This document shows, in pieces, positions 37,477-52,379 of a DNA stretch of 64,000 bases. Origin of the DNA: Solenopsis invicta (lineage: Eukaryota; Arthropoda; Insecta; Hymenoptera; Formicidae); assembly GCF_016802725.1 (NCBI RefSeq), contig NC_052666.1, positions 24,333,497 to 24,397,496 of the forward strand, read 5' to 3'. The position numbers were made by a program, and so were the translations under genes. How positions within the stretch are numbered: the first letter of the stretch is position 1; the number at the start of each line of letters is the position of its first letter. Under the pieces are notes generated by a model. It was not told the DNA's origin and made no database searches. It saw only the letters and a list, made by a program, of their open reading frames with translations.

Positions 37477-40400
37477 CTGCACAATTTTTCTTTTTTAAAT
37501 TTCGGAGAATACTAAAATTTTTATTTCACAGACCAATCCTGTTCTCTCTTTAGAGTATACTCTTTGGCATTCGACAAATTAAAAGCAAATATTGATAATA
37601 CATAAAATTCGCACTAATTGACAGACATTAAGCCTTCAATTGTACACACACACGGAGAGAATTTTTTCTTAAAATTTACCTTCAAAATCATAAGCTATGA
37701 GATAATATGTACTTAAAATTTTATTATAATTTTAATAAAATTTAATAAAATTTTATTAAAATTTAATTTAATTATTATATTATAATTTAATTATTATATA
37801 AAGATTAAAATTATACAAGCTATTATATTACATTAACATAGCATTGGTTAAATTTTATAAAATTCTTTCGAAAATTTTACTAAAATTATAATAAAATTCT
37901 TCGAAATCCATATTATTTCATTACTACCATAATTTTAAAGATAAAATCGTGCAGCATACAAGAAAAATAATTTAAATTTACTAATGAGCAAAATATTTTA
38001 TCTTGCTTTATTATTTTAAAATTAATTAGCATAAAATTGTAAGTTATAAATTAACAACAAAAAGCTTCCATCGATTTTTCGTGTAACATTTCAGTTGCTT
38101 CTACTGTAAAATATGTTAGTCTTGCAAACATAATTACGGCTGTTTAGCCGTACATTATTTAATTAATCTATAATTTAGTTGTCTTTTATTTACGTTTTTT
38201 GACAACAAAATCAGATATGATTTTTGTGAATTTATTTGATTAATATAAAGGAATCAGGTAAAAAGAAATAGGATAAAATCAACCTTCAGCAGGAGGTGCA
38301 GCGGGTGCCCCTTCTGCAGGTGCACCTTCCGCAGGAGCAGCGGTAGGTGCAGAACCTTCAGCTGGAGGTGCTCCTTCAACAGGTGCACCTTCCGCTGGCG
38401 GAGCTGTTCCTTCCGCAGGTGCAACTCCTTCTGCCGGTGGCACAGCCCCTTCTGCTGGTGGCGCAGCACCTTCCGCTGGTGGTGCAGCACCTTCTGTAGG
38501 TGGTACTGCACCTTCCGCAGGGGCTGCTGCAGGTGCGCCTTCTACACACAATTAATATTCTTTTAAAAACTATAAAATAGGAAAGATAAATATAATGCAT
38601 GTTGTGTATCAAACCTTCGATAAAGAACCTTCTGAAAAATAGACGAATCAATGTGTGAACATAATTTTGAGAAGTATCATGTATTTCAGAATATTTAAGA
38701 ATGTATGTGTCGCGTCTCAAAGCATTACCAAAAATAGAAAAAATTTTGTGAGCTATTTTATTATTACGTTTAAGTATCTGTGTGAAGGAAGGTATTAAAA
38801 AGTGTCGATTTTGGCTTCCAAGGAAGATCTGAATTATATAATAATTTCCTGCTTCTGAAAAGTCTACAATTTTTAAATTTCGATAACTTCTAGCTAGTAT
38901 TTTATACTGTCAAACATCTTTAAGGCAGTCTTATGTTAGATATTTACCAGCGGGCACTGGCGCAGCTCCGTCTACCGGTGGGGCACCCTCGGCTGCTGGG
39001 GCAGGAACTGCTGGAACTCCTTCAGCTGGAGGTACAACCGGTGATGGTGCAGGAGCTGGTGCGGGTTCCGCTGGCGGAGGTACAGGAGCTGGAGGAGTTG
39101 GGGCTGGCGCCGGTTCTGGGGTCGGTGTTGGTTCCGGTGGTGGTGGTTCTGCCACAGGTGTTTCAGCTTGCTCGCCTTCCTATATGGAAAACGAGCACTT
39201 ACTCAAAATGAATTATTTGTCTACCAACAACTTCAGCATCCAGAAGGCATATTAGTCATAGTATATCGATATTTAAAACAAATAATGACAAATTACTTCG
39301 AATATAGCAGCATTTCTAGCGTTTTGCACAGAATCTTAATTAGCTTTTCATGTGCAATTAAGGAATTGCAGTTTTAATGTTTTATATTAATGTCAATGCT
39401 TGAAGCTTAAGAACACGATGGTGAAATTTGAAAATATTTGACAATTGTTTTATCAGTTTCATTTCAAGACTTCTTCTCTCCCCCTCCCCCTTTGTTCTGT
39501 GACTGAGCCAGCGTCTTTGTTGCTCATACCTAATTACGATCCTGATTTTACGATTTCAAAATTACTCTCTAAAATGACTGCTTGTTTCGCCTGCAACAAT
39601 TCTGCATTTGCAATTTCCTGCATTTCCATGCTTTAGTCTCATTATATCAATTTCTTAATCAAATATCGCGCCATAGTTATTTCCGGTTTTTGCTGAATAA
39701 TGCCGAGACCAATCAAAATTGAAATCGTTATTCCGCGACTGTGATTAGGTTTCTAGATAAAAACTAAAGAAATCATAGAATATTGCATTAAGGAACGCGA
39801 TTGGAAATCTAAATGGATGCGTCTCGTTACTGAGGTCGTCATGAAAAGCACCCCCACAAACAAAACAATTGCGCGTGCAGTTGCGTGAACCGTCACGGAC
39901 ACGCGTATTAAATTGCGTGATTAATGGTCAGCGCGCACATTTCGCAAATGTACTCGCATTAAACCGCCGTTTATAGATACGTCATTTGTCCTGCTCTCGA
40001 TAATAATGCTTTATGCAACGTTCGACCGCGAGCTTACGACGCGCCGCGCGCTTCCCGCGGCTTCGTCGACGGCGTTTTGCGGCCATAAATCATCGTGGCC
40101 ATTGTGATCGGCGAATATTGTCAAGATAATTAAACAATGAGCACGACACCCGATATGATTATAAATACGGTCGAATGCGTGAAACCCGTCGAACGAGGTG
40201 GCGGTAGAGAAGGTTACAGCATGTCGCGAACGATCGATGAATCCCGAAAATAAATTGCGAGATTGCGAAAGTCGACAGGTGCGATCGGATGAAAAAGGAC
40301 GTTCAACGTTTGCCCGGAGTTGATATAACGAGGCTTTGTTGGAAGTGCCATTTAATTGGATATATCAACGTCCATTATCGAGATACAAATTAGCACGATA

Positions 40401-43400
40401 ATTAATAATAAACACACATAAAAGAAACTGCGATACAATTGCGAGGGCGAAACATAAAAGCTAATGCTTGATTTCAAAAGTTAATATTATACGTACGGAG
40501 ATTTTAATTCGAGATTTCAAATGCAATACTTTTTTAATTAATAAATATAAAAATAATTTAATGAATATAAAAATGGCAAAGAAATTTGTTGTACATTTAA
40601 TCGTAACTTAATTATAAGAAATATCAGCGAAAGATTCTAAACAAAGCGTCGATCGGAATCATACATTTATTTTGAAAAATAGTGGAATGTAAAATATTTC
40701 TCGTAAATGAAGGAAAATGAACAGATCCATAAATCAATAAAGCAGATCGAAATTGTCAAAGCGCATAAGAGCACATGTATAATAGCGAACGTGATGAAGC
40801 TGTGTCGAAAGCATCACTCAATAGCGAATAGTTATGAAGCGAAATCCAGTTAGTGACATACCTACCGTTTCTCTGGATATTTGCTTATCTGTAAATTAAA
40901 AAACTTTCGACGCTATTCTCATAAATTAACGCTGCAATAATGGCTCGAAACACAAATCCTATAGTTATCTTGTGAGTAAAAATTACCAAAAGTGTCAATA
41001 ATAAGAAAAGAATGCCAAAAGCTGTACGTTATTTAAGAAATATACATTATCGCTCAAAAGTTTCAGCACGTTTGAGATTTTCTCGCATCTCACAAAGTTA
41101 AGTCTCGTGGTGAAATAAATTGTAGAAAAATTTTTAAAAATGTACTTTAAAGAGAAAAAAGTAGAGCTTTGAATCGGTTTTTTAGTCTTTAATTTTTACA
41201 AAACAGTATTTTATTCCTAAATTACATCAAATTGAAAATTAATATTTATTCAATATTTTCCTTTACTTTAAAGCTCTGTAGCTTGATGAAACGTCATCGG
41301 AATAAAAATTAACAAAGAAATATTTAGAAAGCATTCTTCCTTTAAAATGTTTTTTTTTTAATTGGTATAATAATTTTTTTGTTTTTTTTTTAATTTTAAA
41401 GAGTTTATAGAAAGAAGAAAGAAGAGAAAAAAAAGTTTCTTAATGTGCTTAAACTTGTATAAATCTTTTCAAAAATTTTTAAGAATTCTTTCATACTTAA
41501 TTTTTCGTAAAATACGTCAAAATCTTGAGCGTGAAACATTTGAACAGTGTAACATGATCGGAACACTTTAATTTCAATTAAAATCACTTAATTTCGGACG
41601 TCATATAACAAAATAAAAATAATAAAAATAAATATTTAATAAAGATATTAATCAATGTTTTCTAAATGATTAAGACAACTGGAAAAAATGCCATTATATA
41701 TCTTATATTTATATCATTAAGAATCGTTAATTAGTCTCTTTCTACACTATCTGCTTAATGAAAAGTGCATAAACAAAACATAATTATTTAACGTACATAA
41801 AACATAAAACGTACATAAATCGAATATTATCTTATACATATCAAAGGTTAAAACAAAAACTTTCACAGACAGAATACGAAAGGAAGGTGAAGAAAACTTA
41901 GGGAAATGATCACACACAGAGGTTTTGTGTATCGTTAAATATTTTGCTTTACAATAAAACCTTAAGTAACATTTCCCCCCCATTACTTTCTCTACATATA
42001 ATATCTCTCCCTTCGCATTTTGTTTTATAGAAAGACAGAATTTTATTTTACATTTTTTTCTTGCGAATCCTGCACGCTCTACGGTGATTTACGAGGTCTA
42101 TTAAAAAAAAAATACGTTACGTCCGTAAAAAAGATGGGACAGGCACGAGTAGAGTGTAGAGTGTAGAGCTACGGATCGGATATTGGATGTCAAAAAATTT
42201 CGATACAATCTGGGACGTACGAGCAATCATAACGGACAGACGGACGGGCAAGATTTTTGCGTGCAATTCAACGGGATATATTAAATTAATGAGTCGATCG
42301 TTAAAAAATATAGAGGAGGTTTTTTTTGGAGTTCCTGCATCGAGCGGTTATTGACGATGACGGACAGACGATCCTGCATTTCTCTTTCGGGAACGACGTG
42401 ACTGAGAATTTTCAATTCTCTCATGCTTCCACCGGTGTCGGTGGTGCCTCTTCCTCCTTTACCTTCTTTTCGTCGCCCTTCTTCGACCAGTCGGGTTTCT
42501 TCTGCAAAATCGAGGAAACATTACGTTAAATGCGTGGAAATTTCGTTACATGTTGAAAATTAGACTAGCACACTGGTTAGCAGTGTCGGGGGTGAATGCT
42601 CTCGCAAAGCAGGGGTGGGGGGTAATACTAAGGGGGAGGGGGGGGGGCAAAAACTTCTTAAAGGGGCTATTTGGTCGGGAGGACTTTATGCCAAAAATCT
42701 AGAGAACGAGATCTAGACAAAAATTGCATCGTAGTCGTCGTTGTCGTCGTGGATCGCGTCGCCATATACCGTTCAATTGCGAATTTCTTCGCCAGCTTTC
42801 GTGGGATCGCCAATTCTCATACTACCAAAAAATTCTCTCGACGTTTCCGGGAAACGTCGTTTGGCACTACGCTCAGTCATAGACCATCTACAAAGCCGTG
42901 CAGACTGTTAGTGAAAATAAGAAAAAAAACTACGGCAAAAAAGAATCAATGAGTCTCCGCAACAAAAAAAAACATTAAATAAATAAGAAATAAAAGAAAA
43001 TTGAAATAGAGAAACTAAGACAACGGCTTCCAACGTTGTTGAGAATGTTGGAAGCAATGCGTCTAAACACGAGGAAATTACGAACAAGCGGAACATAATA
43101 TTGAAGAAAAGATTCCGTTCAAGGCTGAATCACCGCGTACGTTAAAAACGAAGAAAGCTTCTCTTCTATTTCTCCATTCTCTCACTTCCGCACACACGCA
43201 CGCGCTCGTGCGCTTACGATCTATTCGTACTTCTATCTACTCTCATCTATCACACGCGTCATTCTCTCCTACTCAGACATGCCGAGCTACAAGTTGGTTG
43301 TTAAAGTTTTACCTTATCTTTTGACGCATTCTGCGAACATAATGCAAGAGCAACATTATTAGTCAACAGATAAGACACTGATTAAGCATACATTTAAATA

Positions 43401-46400
43401 TCACTTTACGAGTATCGTTCATGGCTTACACTGTAAGGCATGATCGATGTCATGATCGACACGCATATTGATCATCGGAAGTATGTATTCTTAATTGACT
43501 TAAGAAGAAAAGATGATACTGTGGTCTCCTCTTTACATTTTGTATAATAATTCTGTTTATAATCAATATTTTATAATGTAGCCCCGCCGCAAAAATAGAT
43601 TTAAAGTTCAAGACTTAATTTAAGATTTAACAAAAAAATATTCAAAAATTATTATATGATATGTAGATAATTTTTACATTTTCTTCGTTTTCAAATTCAG
43701 TATTTCATGATTTATTTTTTTATATTTATATGTGTAAAACTTTTCAGTTCTGTAAAGTCAACTCAGAAAATTTTTTAATGTCAATAATCCCGTCACTTTA
43801 GAATCCCCTTGCAAGGGGTTTCATTGGCAAAATTCCTTGCTTAATTTTGTGTGACTCGAAATGTGTACAGTGGAATTAATTAAATAACAAAGAAACACTC
43901 AAATGTACATACATTAGTATAATATGCTTAAGCTTGAAAAGACTGAGGAAAATGTGTAATTAAATGCTAAAATGTTTCGAAATATTCAAAAATAAAATGC
44001 CTCATAAAAAAACATTGGCAACTAAATATTAGCATAGTAGTGTCATTGCATAACAGTGGACTATTATAATAAATAAATAATTCCATAAATAATCACTAGT
44101 CTTTGTCACCCAATAACGAGAATGTTATAAGTGACCGTAACATCTAGAAGAGCCATAATACCATCTTTTTATCCTATTATTTATTGTAAATCAGAAAAAG
44201 ATTATAAGAGATTTTTTTCCGTAAAAAATATCAAAATGCGTGCACGATTGTGCACTAACAAAGACAAAAAGACAGAACAACGAATTCTACAGTCTGAAAG
44301 CGTGGCAGCCGAATGATTGCGATAAGGCAAGCTATAAAAGGGCTTCAATTGCGTGATCAAACGACTTTAGTTTCAGAGAGTGCGTGTTTCAGTTTCTATT
44401 TTTTTTTTCTGGCGTACTTTTGTTTCTATTAATTTCTTTTTTTTTCTAACATTTTGCATTTGGTAGCAATCCGCCGGAACGAACGATCTTGCGTGAGAAA
44501 GTGTGCGGCAATTAACACGTGTAAAAAGAAGATAAACGAGGCGAGTGTGCGAAAAAAAAACGGAAGGCAACAATATAATTAGACAGTAAAGAGTAGAAAA
44601 ACGCGAGTGGGCGGGTATGTGTGAGTAAAGCGCTTCTGCTATTATGTACGAAATAAAAGTGGAACTGTCAGCTTCAAATATATTTCGTAAGCCAATCTCA
44701 CCTTTTTGCGCGTCCCTCTTAATCTTATACTTTATTTACTTCGCGCTCTGGATTACGCTATCGCGAAGATTTTTACGAAATTACGTGGTTGGAGACGAGA
44801 GAAAGAACGCGAAATAAAAATAAACGGATATGGATACAAATTGGACAGTACTCTAATGGCAGTGATGTGTCGGAGAAAAAAAAACAAGATAAAGGAAATT
44901 AAACGCCTCAGAGAAAAGCGAATTAATGAAGTTTTACGACAGGAAAGAGAAAGAAAGAGAGAGAAAGAGAGAGAGAGAGGGAAAAACGGTACGATCCTCG
45001 ATAACAACCGACCTTCCTTCTTATCGAATTATTTGAAATACGCGCTCGCGTAACATCGTCTGGAAGAATTTCTCTTATCACGCGACAAGAAAATACGAGC
45101 ACGCCCGGGCGAAAGTCATATCTGATTTTGCATAAAATACAAGGTGCTATGATCGCATTAACATTCTCATACACAGCGTCACGTTTCCATTACACACAAC
45201 GGAAACAATCGGAAATTGAGATCATTTCGCGTTATCGAGTTTCGTATCCAATAGACGCCAAGAGAGAGAGACGAAGGAAAAAGAAAAATAACAAAAATTA
45301 AGAGCGATCTCTCGCAACGAGAAATTCTAGAGTTGAAAGGAATAAACCATAAAAAATAAGAAAAATAAAAAGAGAAACGAGGGAGAAATCTGCCGATAAA
45401 GGGATATTTATATATGTGTCTCTTTTATATATATATATATATATATACACATACATGTAAATATAAAAGAGACACACGGGATAAACATTTGACTTATTCA
45501 CGTGCGCTTTCTTCGATCGTTTATTGCCGTAACTTTTATCGCTTCTATATGTATATATATATGACAGTTATACGTGAATATTTATGCAGAGTCAGCATCT
45601 TTCTACGTCGCTCGTTTTGACCGGTCTAGTTTCCACGCGGAAAAGGGATATAATCAAATATCGGCTAACTCCTAAAATTGTTCGGACAATTTTCAATTCT
45701 CACTCATTAATTTGTTCTGCAGCGCAAACGAACTAGTTTGACAACAATTCGAACGAATGTGAACGATAAAAATGCGCTGGCAAACACGCGCGAGACGTCG
45801 ATGAAACGGTATCAAAAATGTTCTACGCGTTTATGCATCTGTTTCTTTTTTCTTCTTCCTTTCCATTCATTTTATAATGACTCATTTTTGCGCGCGTGAC
45901 AGATTGTATAAACGCGATCGTGTCAATATTTCTTCTTATGTGTGTGTATGTGTATAAACGCGTGTGTAAAGAAGTTTCTTAGTTTTTCGTTTGTTCTCGA
46001 TTTTGTTGCGTAGTAATGTTTGTATTTTATTGAGATTTTGCACTCAAACTGTTTTTCTTTCTCATATTAAATCTACTTCTTGGTCTGCCATTCTGCCTTC
46101 TCGGACTTCTTGGGCTGTGGAGAACAACACAAATTGCCTAGTCAACTACCACTACTACTACTTCCAATACGGAGACATATGTCTACGGATGGTCCTCTTG
46201 AGGAGATCCCGCTTATAAAACGAAAAAAATAATTATCTACATTAAAATCTTTTATTATTAATAAATTTATCACGACATAAGCTAATTACGATAATATTTG
46301 CAAGTAAGAAATTAACGAGACACAAAATTAGTCGAGCAGTGAAAATCGATATATCATTTGAGTTATTATAATCAATAGGAATGACGAAGATAATACGCAT

Positions 46401-49400
46401 TTAGTAATAGTGTAATTACGATTGTAGACACGTAAATTTTATGCTGTTAATTAATAATTAATAATCATAATAATTATTAATAACAATCATCTATAAATTC
46501 GTTGTTTACGACACCTCCGTACGTATACGTTGAGTCACGATATCTCTAGGTTAATGTTCATTACTTTTACAAGTTTAAAAAATTCTTTAATGATTCTTAC
46601 CTATTTTAACAACTCTAGAAAGCATTTGTATAATCGCTTAAAAATAATTGCATATAAATGTTATAACTAATTACAATGCTCTTGGTTTTTCAAAGAAAAG
46701 AATTGCGCTGAGTTATTCGTGACTCGAATAGTGTCAGAGGGTTAACAATAGTAATTAAACAATATAAATTGAAAATTATGATAAACTTGATATCCTCTAT
46801 GAAAATATTTGTATCTAATTAATCTTTAGAATACGCTATTAAAATATTACAAGATGATTGTAGAAAGACACCCTATATATTGACATTTATTATTAAAACG
46901 ACTGCAGTCATTGATTATCGTAATGATACATTTTGCGGTTAATCGATTTGCATAAATTCATCCTCGAAATGACAATAGCGTCATACATTTAATACTGAAA
47001 GTATCCGCGGTCCGATGAATCGATGATTAATTACCACACGATTATCCACTGCTCGAGAATTTTAGCCTCCAAATTAGCTGATAAAATAATGGTCTCTCCA
47101 GGGAAATATTATCAATATATTTTAATAGCAACAATAATCGAAATGCAAATATAAGGCTGTGCGGATCTCCTAAATTGGACACAATACGCTAAACGAAAAA
47201 AACTCCTTAAACAAAGAAAACCTGCCAATTGGGTTTTATACACAAAAAGAAAACCAGGGTTACAAAAACTGTTTTTTGATAAAACATTTACTACACTACT
47301 ATACATGCCTACCCGTCGCGCGGTCGTAAAAAATGAGTGTCCCTTGCAAAACTCAATAACTATCGATGAATTTATCAGTCGAAATTCAGCAGAAATATAA
47401 GATATATGATAATAAAATATGTAATAAAAATAAGATATTAGTGGATGGACAAAGGCAAATTAAAATTGAATTAAATACTATTGATATAGATAAAGATAAT
47501 TATAACATAGAGTAAAATTCTCCAGCTCTTATATTTCCGTAAAAATCCTTTCGTTCTGATAAATTCAAAGAACGCTTGAGTAGACCTTTGACGAGTAGGG
47601 GAAAAAAACATTTTTGCAAAAAGATTTACGTCGCCTAGACGTGGAGATTTGATCGAAAACGATAATCCTTACCTCCTTGTCCTCCTCCTCCAATGTGAAT
47701 TCCTTCTTCTTGACTTGTTTCAGTTGATTACGGAAATTGAACTCGGCGGCTTTCTTTTGGAGCTTGGCGAACTTGTTCTCGTATTTAGACACTTTCTTCA
47801 GGGTTGGTTTCATGCTGAAGCGACAAAAAAGCGTTAAACGATAAAACATAATCTTAATACCAGTAATTAGAAATTACATCCACATCAAAGAAAAAAAATC
47901 ATTTCACCAACTATAAATTTGTGCTCAACTATGTTGACAATTTACAAAGTTGTAATAAAAATAGTACTAAGTTATAAGAAGCTAAGAAAATGCAGTAATA
48001 TTAAGCATTTGTAGTCAAATTGTTGGGTAAACAATAAATAGAAAAATAATAATACGGAAAAATTGAAACGATTGGGATTCGAAGTTCGAAGTTTCTCGTT
48101 TTTATTTCTAGTATTTACAGTATTCTACTACTGTTTCATTGGAATCATAGTTATTGTATACTTAATCCGACCGTATATGAACTAAAGTAGATAATTATCA
48201 TAACGTATTTGCAGTAAAGTCTACCATGATAACCATGTAATTTAGGTGATGTGCTATTTCACTGTAAACTAATAGTTGCACAAATATTGTTACCATATCA
48301 TGACAATTAGTGTCATGATGATACTAATTATACTTATTGCAACTAAAAAATTTAATTTATTGAACTAGTCACATTAATTCTACTTATAAAACTTGTATAG
48401 TTGTCACTTTTATAGTTGTTATCATTATGAATTTTTCTCTGAGTATATGTTGCATAATTCTTGCGATGTAGAAAGGGAAGATACTTACAATTTACCTCGG
48501 AGATCGTTGACCTGGCTGTTCAAGTCCGCGATCTGTATGTATCGAATATAAGTATTAACATCGATTGCATTCGACATTGCGATATAATTTATTCATGCGT
48601 ATTTATAATTTTCTCGTTATATACAAGGCATAAGAGTTTATCGTTTCGAATATGTCCATTGAGCAATAAAATATTTATTATACAATGTGAACGGCATTCG
48701 AGCAAATGTACTTTAAATACGAAAAATACTTGACATATTCGAACTTTTAGATTTACAAAGGAAAGCTTTTCCCGAGACAGTTGTGCAATAATCAATCTTG
48801 TCTAGTAAAGAAACGCATATTTGGATCAAACGCGGATTAGTGGACTCACGTGAACGGCATGACAATCCAGCCACAAACAGTTAATCAAGAAAGAAAATAA
48901 AAGAAACGGACAGGTGAATCAAATCGTATCGGCGTGCGCCCTGCGTGGCAAAAGCACAGGCAAGAGAGAAAGAGAAAAGGGAGTTACACGTGTTGAGCAA
49001 GCGCGCGGATATTCAGCTGGCGAGCCACTCGGCGGATCGAGATTGACAGTAAATTGGCTTGCGGATTAACTGCAATAGCAGATGACGGCGATGGGTTTGG
49101 AATAGAGGAGAGCGGTCTCGCGATATGGGCGAATGATAAGGGAAAAATGGAAGAAAAGGATTGGGGGAGCATTATCCGTTGAATAAACAATAACTAAAAA
49201 AAAATTGGGACGTCTTGCTATCCAAAATTGACGACACATGTGCAAAAACATCTAATGGAAAATAAAAATTCAGTGAAAAAAATTGCATCATTGACGAGAG
49301 AGTTTACTCGCAAATACACGATGAAACAACACTTTACTGCGTTTTTTCGGCTAGAAATGTCGCGATTGAAACATCGCGGCTAAAGTCATTTCATTTAGTG

Positions 49401-52339
49401 TCATAACAAAAAAAAAAAAAAAAACAAACAAACAAACACAGAATGAAAATCGATAATGGCAATTTCATAACGAGAGTAGGAAGTTTCGTAGACTAGTATA
49501 TTGCAGAGGTTCCATGATTCGTGCATTTTTATAGATAGATTGACTGTGGAATTGTTACCGCAGGATCGAATATGTCTGTCGCAGAAACTCATGCAAGGAG
49601 TAGAGAAATCATCGAATTTGTTGCACATTACGTACGCAGAGTCTCGGAATAGATTAAATCTAGATACAAAGTCGACTCGTATCGCCATAGTCGTCATTGT
49701 ATACGAATCCCATCTCTCTGTTTCTGAAAACATTTTTATCCCGCTCTCGATACGGGTGACAGTGATTATTCTACTTTTCTGAAATACGGTTTCTTCAGGA
49801 GCGGGACTTTATTCTAAAGCCACTTGTCGGATTCTTTCCCTTTCTTCTTGGGAATCATTCGACCGTTGTGTGCTTTTTCCTTATTCTCTTCCTCGCGCGC
49901 AGGTTACGAGAAAGGGAAAGAGTAGGTACGAAAGTAGACAGAAAACAAAGAAAAGAAAGAAAAAGAGAAAGAGAGAGAAAAGAGGGATTGGATACGATGG
50001 AGTGTGAATTTCATTTTGGCCAATCAGGGGACCGGCTGGTCACGATCAGCTCTTTCGTCCGCCGCGGGGGTGATGAGAAAAAAATTACAAAATCCACTAC
50101 AATCCGTTTTCTAGACTGCCAGAACTCTGTTCGTCTCACTCGAAGCGTGAAACTGATCCCTTGAAATCGATACCCGGTTGATTTCATTTGCTATTTTGCA
50201 CTCAGACGTTTAACGTTACGTCGCGTATAATACGCTCCAATTATCTCGGAATAACATTTGTTTTCAAAACAGCAACGCGTGAGCACGTCAAAGTTGTTTT
50301 GAATGCTGCAAGATAATCATTAGCAGCGTTATAATGCACTGTGCGAACATATTTGTACCGTAAACAGTTCAAATTTTTGACAAAATTGAAGATTGATAAT
50401 GAAGTGCTGCTAAAGAAAATGCGGAGGGGGAGGCAAGTTGCTTTCGCGAGCGAGAGATAAGTTTCTTGCGAAAATAAGGGAACAGAGTTCTGCCAAGAAG
50501 AGTCCGCTATTTACAGCCTAATGGAACACCATGACAAGAAGACACTGACAGTCGGTGTGGTGCGTGCGAATCGGTGCAAAATCAATTTCTCTTCACTTTA
50601 AAGCCATCGTAGACGCCTGTACGTGTTTACTCCAATGTCTCTCTCGTGTGAGTCGGGTATTTCATATACACATTTATATTGTCCATCTCACAAAAGTCAG
50701 TGGAACGGGCGAGGGCTGGGTTCGATCGATGAAATAAAAAGGAAAAAAGAAACAATAGTGAAGACACAGCGGGACGCGCGGCGAGGGGGGGGGGGAATTT
50801 GCGGCCTGAGAAGATTTTCACAGCATGGCACTTCGATTTCGTGAGCTTTTAATCCGTTCTTGAACCAGTCCACCTTTGTGAGAGTTAAAAATAGAAAAGC
50901 GAGTGATAGGAGAAAATAGGTGACTCTACAACTTTTACATAAGGTATTTATGGGAAGGTGTATACGGTAATCGTTTTCCAAAGTCGTATACGAAGCTGAT
51001 TTGTACCCATCATCGACCCGAGTATCTACATGTATATCCATTGTCGAGCTTTTTTTTATCGTTTTTAATGCTCTTCTTCGACGCGATATCTCGCTAACAT
51101 CGCAAAAACTGGCAAATGACAAGTTTGGATAGTCAGTCCATAACGCAGATAAGACGACGTGCTTCTTTTCAAAACTTTAACGCCGAAAGACACGTTTCTT
51201 ATCAAAATCATGACAATTCGTACGACTATTCACGTGTTATCTTACGATAAAATTAAAATACTGAAAAAAGTTGCTTGTTTTTCTTTCTTCGCGATGAATA
51301 TGAAGTGCCATACTTCTTATCGCGTAGCTGCGAAAGTATACGCGAATTAAGCTCTATTGTTAACCTGATTGACGGAGTTTTATCAACTATAATTACGGAG
51401 ATTAATAAAAAAATTGGCGATGGACTCATGCTGTTAATTCGACTGCAAGTTTTTGAATCATTCTCGTATATCGTATAAACGTAATTTATCGTACGGAAAA
51501 AAAATTTAAGAACTTTTCCGCGATGATAATTAAACTACTACGATTGACGTTACAAATACATCTCATTTCTCTAAAACCGACATAAAATAATTCGCATCTA
51601 AGTAACCACATGGAATTGAATCTGATCTCCAAAAATTTTTCAGATAAAAAAAAACTAAGAAGAAGAAATGTAATTCTCGTCAATTTATTGCATATGAATG
51701 TTACTCACATATATCAATTTAATAATGAGAGCATTTATATGGCGATGATTAATTTCCGTAACGAGATACAACTCCGGTAACGGGTATTTTGGCAAAATAC
51801 GTATCTACCTTCAATCACGTGATGCTCCGAAATATCAGATAGCGATCAGTCAAGTCTTCAATAACATGAAATTAATCAACGCTATAATGGAGCCATTCGC
51901 CTGTGTTTCCTCATAACCTTGTTATCATGTCCAACAGTGTTAATTAACCCGCGTTCCCTTTATACCCCTATTATCCTTACATACACCGCATCTCTTAAAC
52001 AGTTTATTAGTTGAAAAAGCCATGCATGTGCGGTAAAGCAAATTTGTTTGTACATGGTAGAGATCCTTATTGTGTATTATAGTGCAGAGTATTAGGGTCA
52101 AGCAATTGGACATAGTAAGCGAGAAGAGAAGGAAAGAAAGAGAAAAAAAGTGAGAGAGAGAGAGAGAGAGAGAGAAACTTATGCGTGAAAAGAAAAGAGA
52201 AACGGAGTGATGTAAAGCAGAATAAAGAAGATAAGAGGAAGACACCGTGAAAGTTGCAATAATCGCTGTATTTTCCCGATAGATATACTTGTCGTTTCTT
52301 TTTTTTCGCTTCCATTTCTGATTTTGCACCGCACACCTA

Positions 52340-52379
<40 letters not shown>

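Noticed and set aside
37263..37553. Plus-strand Gly/Ala-rich frame (96 codons) opposite the last Pro-Ala exon, and similar shadows at 38376-38720 and 38933-39211
   Set aside because: These are antisense or other-frame translations of the Pro-Ala exons. The minus-strand frames have splice sites and phase continuity with troponin I.
43804..43818. Short palindrome CCCCTTGCAAGGGG as a possible terminator or operator
   Set aside because: Rho-independent terminators and operators of this kind are bacterial features. In an insect intron this is a chance palindrome.
49814..49846. Minus-strand AAG|KKGKESDKWL-stop followed at once by AATAAA, resembling a Lys/Trp-rich TnI terminal exon
   Set aside because: It lies upstream of two constitutive TnI exons (48489 and 47673), so using it would delete the inhibitory region. 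There is no polypyrimidine tract before the AG. Probably chance in a Lys-codon-rich stretch.
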